From the NCBI GenBank assembly GCA_012064415.1, contig SSNU01000185.1, forward strand, positions 51,634 through 115,633: DNA of 64,000 bases. The letters are read 5' to 3'. Shown here in pieces: positions 56,720 to 64,000 of this stretch. Every line of letters begins with the position of its first letter. The stretch's first letter is position 1. This DNA comes from Gyrodactylus bullatarudis. Lineage: Eukaryota > Platyhelminthes > Monogenea > Gyrodactylidea > Gyrodactylidae. The position numbers and the translations under genes were made by a program. The notes beneath the pieces are model-generated. The model worked only from the letters and a program-made list of their open reading frames with translations. It made no database searches and had not been told where the DNA came from.

Positions 56720-56945
56720 TTCCGTTAACAGTCTTCTTCTTATAAATATTTCTTAAAATTAATCCATCTTCTTTTCTGGTTAGTATGATGTCTAGAAAAC
56801 TCAAAATACCATTAGATTCTCTTTCCATAGTGAATTTAATATTCGGAAGAAATGAGTTCATCTTGAAGAAAAAAAAATTCAGAAGGATTTACTCAAACCT
56901 GGATAGATTAAGACATTTTTTACGTGAACACTTTAATTTTGAACG
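56720..56945 (-). pseudogene. PLE group 1 RT/linker fragment (duplicate of 58110-58340)
   Basis: On minus: NSFLPNIKFTMERESNGILS, FLDIILTRKEDGLILRN, YKKKTVNGKYLHYDSFSPN. The first 44 residues and about 70 bp of upstream flank are also at 58130-58340, so this segment was duplicated directly about 1.4 kb away. Confidence 0.75.
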
Positions 56946-57028
56946 ATAATATTGCCGAACTTCATCAAGAATATTTTCGTTTGGTTCTAAACTCATAAGG
57001 AAGGTTAGAGAAGACAGACGTATATTAT

Positions 57029-57075
57029 AGTGATAAACGTTATATTTCGCCGGGTCTCATCAGACTCTACCCCGG
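57029..57075 (-). ncRNA. Hammerhead ribozyme (type I), family 1, intact core
   Basis: On minus: CCGGG (57071-57075), GAGT, perfect CTGATGA (57057-57063), GACCCGGC, GAAA (57045-57048), stem III ATA/TAT around a 7-nt loop, C at 57032, then ACT (57029-57031). Stem I is only three pairs here. It lies 134 nt beyond the stop of the PLE tail at 57209. Confidence 0.75.
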
Positions 57076-57208
57076 TAACATTTAAATACTATTACAATGC
57101 AAAATATTCTCTGGCTTCCATTGGTCCATTTCGTGATTGTATTTTTAGGCATTGCTAGGGAGGGGTAAAGAGTTTTCAACGTGAAAAACTCTGCTCACAA
57201 CTAATTAT

Positions 57209-58259
57209 CTATTTCTGCCTTTTCATAAACTGATCAATTTTCTGCTGACCACTGTCTCTACGTCGTTTTCTCTTCACTTTTTCACAGCTTTTCTTGTCGG
57301 TAATTACAGGTTGGGTCATAATTAGATTATCAACTTCTGTTGACTTCTCGTTAGTTTCACTTTTATCCAACTCTGTGACTGTTGCTGGGGCTGTACTTGT
57401 AACTAGAATTGATTGATTATCGGCTTCAGCCAACTTCTCGTTGTTTTCATTATTGCATCTAGTTTCCTTTTGCGTAGAGGATAGGGGGGGGAAAAGAAAA
57501 AGTTGTGGGTTCAAGAATCTTACTTATTTTCTCGATTTGTTTGCGCTTTATGTGAACATCTCGACCCTTGAATCCCAATTTTCTCGCCAATTCTTTTTGG
57601 ACGCACAAATCTGGTTTCAACTTGGTGATGAAATGTCCTTCCGCACACCCAAGGTTGGTTTGTCTCACTTTACTGGATTCACTTGGATTAACTTGATAGA
57701 GGATCTTAAAATTAGAAGCATCTGCGCTGTGTCCTGTTGCTTGGATATGATGTTGGACTGCACTGTTGTACTTCGGCCTTAAGTGTTCTCTCACTCTTTC
57801 ACCAAGTGTTCTGGTTGTTTGACCAACATATGAAGATCCACACGCACAAACAAATTGATAGATTACTCCTTTTCTTTTCAGCTTTGGAATTTGGTCTTTG
57901 TTTCTACCATTGATGAGCTTGGACGTCTTTGAGATTAGTTTCAGTTTTCTCCCAGGGAATGTTCGTTTGGTGATATTGGTTAACTCGTTGTTCACAATAG
58001 ATCTACTAACATCTCCTTTGAAAGGAACAACTAGATGTATTGGCTTATCGTCATCTTCTTCTCTGGTTTTATCTTTGGGATGGGAATGTTTTTCAATAAA
58101 ACACTCCGGATAGCCATCTTGTTTATCAGTCTTCTTCTTATAAATATTTCTTAAAATTAATCCATCTTCTTTTCTGGTTAGTATGATGTCTAGAAAACTC
58201 AAAATACCATTAGATTCTCTTTCCATAGTGAATTTAATATTCGGAAGAAATGAGTTCAT
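57209..58259 (-). pseudogene. Chimeric PLE: group 1 RT end fused in frame to group 2 linker-endonuclease-tail
   Basis: Residues 1-44 of the 266-residue frame (57459-58259) are group 1 (KFTMERESNGILSFLDIILT). From KQDGYPECFIEKHSHPKD on it is group 2: VVPFKGDVSRSIVNNELTNI, FPGRKLKLISKTSKLI, endonuclease FVCACGSSYVGQTTRTLGER (CxC, YVG), REHLRPKYNSAVQHHIQATG, CAEGHFITKLKPDLCVQKEL, and KQIEKISKILEP. A run of eight G at 57484-57491 coincides with a frame change into the tail (57209-57514): TAPATVTELDKSETNEKST, VKRKRRRDSGQ, and QQKIDQFMKRQK at the stop. The endonuclease is intact in sequence. Confidence 0.85.
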
Positions 58260-58305
58260 CTTGAAGAAAAAAAAATTCAGAAGGATTTACTCAAACCTGG
58301 ATAGA

Positions 58306-58568
58306 TTAAGACATTTTTTACGTTAACACTTTAATTTTGAATCAAAATATAAATATTGAATGGAAAAAAGTGTACTTTTAGAATTATATTTATCGATATT
58401 CACTGAAATTTGTTAACACTTTAGTGGAACAAAATCGTGCCAACTTTAATAGATCTTTAGATCATTTTCTCATATAATATTTAGGAAAAATTAGAAAGGG
58501 AAGTTTTATTTTCCATAGCCATCATCAGAGGCGACGAGAAAAATAAGAAATCTCTATACCATCTACAG
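58306..58568. repeat. 260-bp direct repeat (first copy 50988-51248)
   Basis: See the entry at 50988. Here it is immediately 5' (on minus) of the chimeric PLE and continues that element's duplicated flank, while at 50988 it stands alone. Confidence 0.7.
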
Positions 58569-58621
58569 GCATTGTTGAAATTTTTCTTTTGTTTATTGTA
58601 TTGTCACCAGATCTATATTTC

Positions 58622-58890
58622 TCACAATCTATGTGTTCAGAAATTCTATTCATAAAATCTTCCACTACCTTGGCCTATGTGAGCTTTTTCAATTTTCTCT
58701 CCACTGTTGCTATTTAATGGAGAGTTTTGGTGTTTTTTCAGCTAACATGCATTCTTAATTCTTAAACTTTTACAATTTCTTTTAAAATTGTAAATTATTA
58801 TTTTCATTCAATTATTTAACTCTTATCATTTTTAAAGTGATACCACTGATGATCCTTTAAGAAATACGTATTTGGGGTTAATATATCTTT
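58622..58890 (+). repeat. PLE group 1 3' end
   Basis: The last codons (NLCVQKFYS, then LPRPM-like), the 3' hairpin (58678-58744, with one outer mismatch) and UTR to ACTGATGATCC at 58847. Inverted copy of 56340-56545. Confidence 0.7.
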
Positions 58891-59148
58891 TATTTCAATA
58901 TGATTTTAAGTAGATACGTATTTGAGAATTTACTTGAATTATTCAATCAGAGAAATCATAATTCAGGCACTCATTTATTATTCTAAGGTCTTGATGACTA
59001 TTAATCCCGATTATATTCGAATAATAAAGTATTCATGAAGGAGAATGATCTTAACCTAAGCCTTCATTAGATGAACTAGATAACTTCGAAATTTTCTAAT
59101 AAATTACTTTGATATAAGTTATAATTACAGTCTTCATCCAGGTTAGGC

Positions 59149-60808
59149 ATATGGAAAAGGGCACACCCTACTTTTTTAAGAAAAAAAGTAGGTCTATTAG
59201 TTGTTTTAAACATATTTTTCTTAAAAATTTCGAAATTTTGCGATTTTTATTCCATTTTGTAGGAATTTTAATCTAGTACACATTTTCTTAACATTGTACT
59301 ATGTAAAACTCACATTTTATGACTAATGTAAAGCTGTTCCGGAAAAAGTCTTCGCATAGGTCGAAACCAAGAAACTTTCATTTTTTAACAGAATTAAAGG
59401 CAAAAACATAAAATTAGAAATTAAATTAAAGATTAGGAAATTTTGATATCTGAAAATCCATAATTAAAAATTTTAAAGACCTTCAAAATTGTGATATATA
59501 TCGATCCGGGGAAATGCCATCAGAAGTTGTGTTAATTAATGAACAAATTCTTCAGATTTTCTCATCAAATTTTTAAAGCAAATTTTCTGAATCACTGATT
59601 TCATTCAAGTTTATAAAATTAAAATTTATTATTTTAAAACAAAAATTGTTCATCAATTACTTTTTGTTTAAATTTTAATTCTCAATACTTATAAAATATA
59701 ACTGGATTAACTTTTGTAATCAGCATTTGTTGATTAATTATAACTCGGCTTGAAAATATCAAGAAATTTCACAATATGAGAGATTAATAAATAAATAATT
59801 GCTGAAATCTTCAATAGATGCGAACAGACATCGAAATTTCCTTAGAGAAGAAACAAAGACAGTCTTCATATAATATTATCTGGTTATGAACTCATCTTCG
59901 TCTTCAGCTGCTGTAATTTTTTCTTAATCTCTTTTTAGAGTGTAAGCTTGTTTAGAAACAGCAGGCTCACAACTGATGAAAGCTATCAAGCTAAAACCCT
60001 GATCTGAATTCTATTGAAAACTTAATTCACTTATTGGATAAATTTTCTTGAAACTCTCTTGTGAAAATTAAAATAGAAAACTGGAATTCAAATGGCCTTA
60101 TATTGAATTTCCTTCAATACAGAAATGAAATCTTATTTTTGATTAAAAATCAATTTTTATTAATTTGTTTATTTAGTCATAAGTATGCCTTTTATTATTT
60201 ATTTTTTAAAGGATGAAAATACCATTGAAATTAAATTTTTAAACGAATTTTCGGAATGAAATAAAAATTAAAACTAACTTGTCAAATAAACTTCTTGGGA
60301 TAAATTTATTTAAAAATATTTTTTCAACCCTGTTTTTGATCCAGGATCTTAGATCAGATCTTAATCGGAAAAAAAAATTTTTTCTTCCCAAATCGATCTT
60401 TATCTATCCCTCTTTCTCAGATATTATATATTTGGTTCGCAATAAAAGATAACCGAAAAAATCATATTTTTAAAGTCAGCATCAAATCTAAGGCGAAGAC
60501 TATTTCCAGTACAGCTTTAGACAATCGATAATGATTTCTTCTTGATTAATCCTATTTCAATTTCTTCATCCTTCCACTAAAACAAATTTGAGGACCACTT
60601 TAGTTAGCCATAACTTTCTTATAAATAAAGATAAAATCGCAATTTTTTCAACAAGATAATTGTGAAGCAATTTTTTACATTTTTCCCTAGTATAGTTTCA
60701 GCTAAATTGTTAAGATCACTTTTCTAACAGGGCGATAAGTATTTTGTCGAAAAAGCAAATACATTTTTTCTTGGAAAAGTAGGGTGTGCCTTTTTCCATT
60801 TGCCAAAC
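59149..60808. mobile_element. Non-autonomous element with GGCATATGGAAAA-type inverted ends
   Basis: Left end GGCATATGGAAAAGGGCACA with CCCTACTTTT (59149) and right end the inverse (to 60808). Inner stretches also match (TAAAGCTGTTCCGGAAAAAG at 59328 against CTTTAGACAA/CAGTACTGGAA near 60500), so the degenerate repeats may reach about 200 bp. There is no ORF inside. Confidence 0.65.
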
Positions 60809-61034
60809 CTGAGAGACAACTATATAATCATGTTATTGGAAATTTGATTCCACTCATTATGTTTGACTTACAGCTCTCACCATTTCAATAAAAAACAATT
60901 TCTTTTCATTAAATTCAGGGTTTCATCATATCAAATAGATAATTGTGATAAATCCAAATGAATTAATTTGATTTATGTATGTTTATGATTAAAATAGCCG
61001 AGATTTTGGAAATTTTTAGCCAATTGGAAATGTT

Positions 61035-61210
61035 CTATGAATTATCTTGTATGAATGAATGAAAAATTTATTGAACAACACATGTTCTGCTTTACAATTT
61101 TCATTTTCACATAGAAAAGTTGATAGAAATTAATCTTCTTACAAAATAAGTATAATAAATTAATATTTATAACTCTATGTTTATATAATAATAATAAAAT
61201 AAATGCATCT
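61035..61210 (-). repeat. 3' UTR end of LINE copy 2
   Basis: GAATGAATGAAAAATTTATT followed by AAAATTGTAAAGCAGAACAT on the reverse strand matches 1770-1936. The element end (ATTCATTC) faces left. Confidence 0.7.
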
Positions 61211-61501
61211 NNNNNNNNNNNNNNNNNNNNNNNNNNNNNNNNNNNNNNNNNNNNNNNNNNNNNNNNNNNNNNNNNNNNNNNNNNNNNNNNNNNNNNNNNN
61301 NNNNNNNNNNNNNNNNNNNNNNNNNNNNNNNNNNNNNNNNNNNNNNNNNNNNNNNNNNNNNNNNNNNNNNNNNNNNNNNNNNNNNNNNNNNNNNNNNNNN
61401 NNNNNNNNNNNNNNNNNNNNNNNNNNNNNNNNNNNNNNNNNNNNNNNNNNNNNNNNNNNNNNNNNNNNNNNNNNNNNNNNNNNNNNNNNNNNNNNNNNNN
61501 N
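61211..61501. other. Assembly gap (291 N)
   Basis: A run of N. The flanking sequences on both sides belong to the 3' UTR of the LINE, so the missing bases should correspond to about 1312-1768 of copy 1. The ORF that seems to span the gap (61203-61583) is an artefact. Confidence 0.95.
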
Positions 61502-62520
61502 AGTGAAGACTTTGATATTTATGAAGAGTCAGTTGAGAAGAATAAAAAGGAAGGAATATGAAAAATTATTAACAAAACAATAAATATCTTCACAAGACAT
61601 ATTTTGAGTAATTTGATGTTGATTTACTAAATATTTTGATACTAGTATATATATATATCTTCGTCTTTAAAATATACATTAGGAAAATTTGGTATCGTAT
61701 ATAAATTTAATAATAATAACTTCTTTTCTTTTTTTAGTTTATAAATCTGGTTTTAATTTCTTGAGAGAACTCTTCCAAGTTTTTTCTCTTCAAGGAGTTA
61801 GGTAGTTTATCAAAGTGTTTTTTACATCGATTTTTTACATGTCCTTCAATTCTGTAGCGTTCTCTAAGTCTAGAGATTCTCTGGGGCCTCAGGGATTTTC
61901 TAATAAGTATGAGACTTTTTATATCTCTTCGAATTTTTGATAGACTCTGAAGGTTGACCAAGTTTTTTTCTGTATTGGGCAGATAATTTGTTTCGAAAAG
62001 TTCTGGCGACTCTCTGAAACCATTCAATTTTTTCTGGGTTCCAACATCCAGAGCAGAACTCGACAACAGTTCGGGCAACCATTTTGTATAGGAATACCTT
62101 CATAAAGTCATTTTTGGTACATTTGTGTATTTGTATACACCTGCTGACAAAAGACTTATAGATTTCCTTATAATGTTCTGTAAAATCAAGAAAATTATTA
62201 TATTTAACTCCTAAATCACGAACCGTGAATTTGGGGTTTATTATTTTATCATTAATACATATATTATTGTTGATAGGAATTGTTGTGAAAGGAGTCATGT
62301 AGAATGTTTTACTTTCATTTATGCTAAGCCCCAGAGTTAACAGATCATTAGTAAGGGATTTTAATGATGAGTTTATAAAATTTATATCGATAAAATCATC
62401 AAAACTAAAAAATATTTTTCATATCGTCAGCATATTTAAAAATCTTAGCTCCGTCAACATTGATTTTTGAGAATACAATATTGAACAGTAGAGGTCCAAC
62501 TCTAGAGCCATTTCTAGAGA
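61502..62520 (-). pseudogene. LINE (jockey/CR1-like) reverse transcriptase C-terminal half, copy 2
   Basis: On minus from 62520: the SRVGPLLFNIVFSKINVDGA segment, catalytic KYADDMK (62430-62405, with a frame change at 62410), the SLGLSINESKTFYMTPFTT stretch, then the 132-residue frame 62298-61900 (contains FLDFTEHYKEIYKSFVSRCI and FCSGCWNPEKIEWFQRV). A shift at about 61990 leads to SLSKIRRDIKSLILIRKSLR and RISRLRERYRIEGHVKNRCK, ending at 61734. The FSKAFD motif region is not present; the copy is 5' truncated. It is about as decayed as copy 1, and the two share frames. Confidence 0.8.
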
Positions 62521-63403
62521 TGATTTCCAGTAAAATTTTTATAATATTGTATTTAAAAATACACATAATATCTTATAATGATGCATAAAGTACTAAGGAT
62601 AAAATATCAGGCATAGCCTTTCAATTTTCCAATAGTATATTGAACTGTATTAGTATAAATATGAAAATAAGAATCCCCTTGAAGAAAATTTTAAATTGAT
62701 TTTTTGGCAGAAAACATGATATCGAGTTGGTTACTATTTTATCGTCTAACCATCAAAATAAACTGTAGCCGATTAAGGTAAGGATAACGTTAAGATAAAA
62801 TTTTATATAGTTACTTAAGATTGAGATTTATGTAAAAATCATAAATTCTTATTATATTCCACAAATGCACATAGACTTCATCACCATTTTGTCATCTGAT
62901 CCGGTGATATGCTCTTTTTCAATTGGTGCCATCTTGAAAGTGGATACTCAAGATTTAAAAATGATCTCATCAAAATATGACTTCGACGCTCAATTCTGGA
63001 TGCTTGATATTTCTTGAATACATTAAAAAATAATTTTTATTTGTACATTCGAACTATTGAACTAAATTAATCGAAGATTAATTCTTATTAGAAACAATTT
63101 ATTTGAGTAATTTTTTTAAATATTAAGAAAATTTTTAAATATATATTGATTGGGTATCATTCATATATAAAATTAAATATTTATTCGAATCACAAAAATA
63201 CAAGAGCAAATTTTGAATAAAATAAATTTTCAAGTAATAAGCTTACTGAGTGAGTATTTTCACTAATAAAAGAACATATTTTCATTCTGGCATGACGAGC
63301 ATTTTTAGAGAGCATACAGCAAAATTACAATCAGCAATCTCAAATTTTGATTCAATAACTTGAATTTTTTTCAATGTCACTCCTGAGTGGTTTGTTTGCA
63401 TTT

Positions 63404-63545
63404 TACAGGTGAAAGTCTTGTAAAGTGAGAAGAGATATATTAAAAGGGGATAGATCCTCGTATGTATAGGGCTAATTTGGGTTGAATATTATGGATTGCA
63501 TGGACCAATGAGAATCGAGGAAAGCTCGTGGGAGAATATCACGTT
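63404..63545 (+). repeat. Solo pogo-type terminal repeat
   Basis: TA-CAGGTGAAAGTCTTGTAAAG with GACCAATGAGAATCGA resembles the ends of 40082-41534 (CAGGTAAAAGCTCTGTAAAG, GACCAATGAAAT). The partner end would lie beyond 64000 or is lost. Confidence 0.5.
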
Positions 63546-64000
63546 ATTTTTTACCCTGATTCAATCTAAGCTTTTAAACTATATAAGAAATGAGAGTTAT
63601 TCATTTTTAATTTATAAATACGAACTGATCTTCCTCTATAAGCTCTTGCAATTTTATCATTGAAAAATGCTGAATAAGAAAAAAAAAATATTTGACTGAA
63701 TCTTGAGTTAAAAAGTATACCACTAGAAAACTGTTTTTTTCTAATTAAAAATAAAATGCCAATTCTCAATCCCACAAATACAGCATGATTCATTCATACA
63801 CAACAGAATGCGTAGACATTAGGATAGACCGTGACACTACCCCACCCCTTAACACTCGCTCTGGATGTTCAATTTTGCCTATGGGAGTTTCACTACAAAT
63901 GAAGGTTAAATCATACCAACCATTAGGTAATAGGAGTTGTAAGGAAAAACACCCATTTGGTTATCTCACGTAATACTCGTGCGTCAGTATGCCTATTATG

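Noticed and set aside
61203..61583. 126-residue ORF crossing the N run
   Set aside because: Almost all of it is unknown sequence; the visible ends are LINE 3' UTR on the opposite strand.
61640..61660. TATATATATATA tract as a microsatellite of interest
   Set aside because: Very short; ordinary for sequence this AT-rich.

Overview
This is an AT-rich eukaryotic, probably invertebrate (most likely arthropod), genomic window that is almost entirely transposable-element material. Nothing reads as an intact host gene, and I saw no tRNA, rRNA, operon or CRISPR array. The type of organism is inferred from the element mix: Penelope-like retroelements with GIY-YIG endonuclease, a jockey/CR1-type LINE, and pogo, Tc1, Merlin-like and KRBA2/Ginger-like DNA transposons. 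Species cannot be named from the sequence alone.

The dominant component is Penelope-like elements (PLEs). About 25 pieces in both orientations belong to at least three groups. Group 1 ends in a NLQLPWPM-like C-terminus followed by a nested 3' hairpin. It includes three nearly identical recent copies: 27645-28890 on minus, 28893-30199 on plus, and the 3' half of 46516-48593. Group 2 has a long Ser/Thr-rich tail after the endonuclease, ending in a basic patch and a PCNA-box-like motif, with a hammerhead ribozyme about 130 nt downstream (21919-24101, 43800-44035, 53434-53930, 57209-58259). Group 3 is an RT fragment at 49687-50420. Most copies are 5'-truncated, frameshifted, chimeric or arranged as inverted pairs.

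At least twelve hammerhead-ribozyme-like motifs lie in the PLE terminal regions. They form two sequence families with one shared architecture: a type I hammerhead with AU-rich stem III, and a 5-nt upstream block complementary to the loop II region. The best preserved is at 44154-44203.

DNA transposons and hairpin elements, left to right: paired 341-bp MITEs around a helix-turn-helix ORF (11306-12585); hairpin 16232-16747; inverted repeat 17828-18903 bearing ribozymes; a KRBA2/Ginger-like transposon with terminal inverted repeats (19419-21487) and a short derivative that keeps only its Cys-rich tail (31785-32402); a TA-flanked CAGTA element (25292-26147) with a sibling at 9180-9812; a large palindrome (35310-36213); a Tc1-like relic (36534-37121) beside a Merlin-like relic (37147-37605); a pogo internal-deletion derivative (40082-41534); a small hairpin (48790-49085); and a 1.66-kb non-autonomous element (59149-60808). 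Two inverted copies of one LINE sit near the window ends (190-1936 plus, 61035-62520 minus). The 291-base assembly gap lies inside the 3' UTR of the second.

Stretches with no recognisable gene or repeat: 8440-9150, 9812-11305, 14690-15540, 24215-25290, 34290-35300, 38890-40080, 42960-43790, 44210-45470, 51250-52670, 54945-56330 and 62530-64000. These are AT-rich with short random ORFs only.
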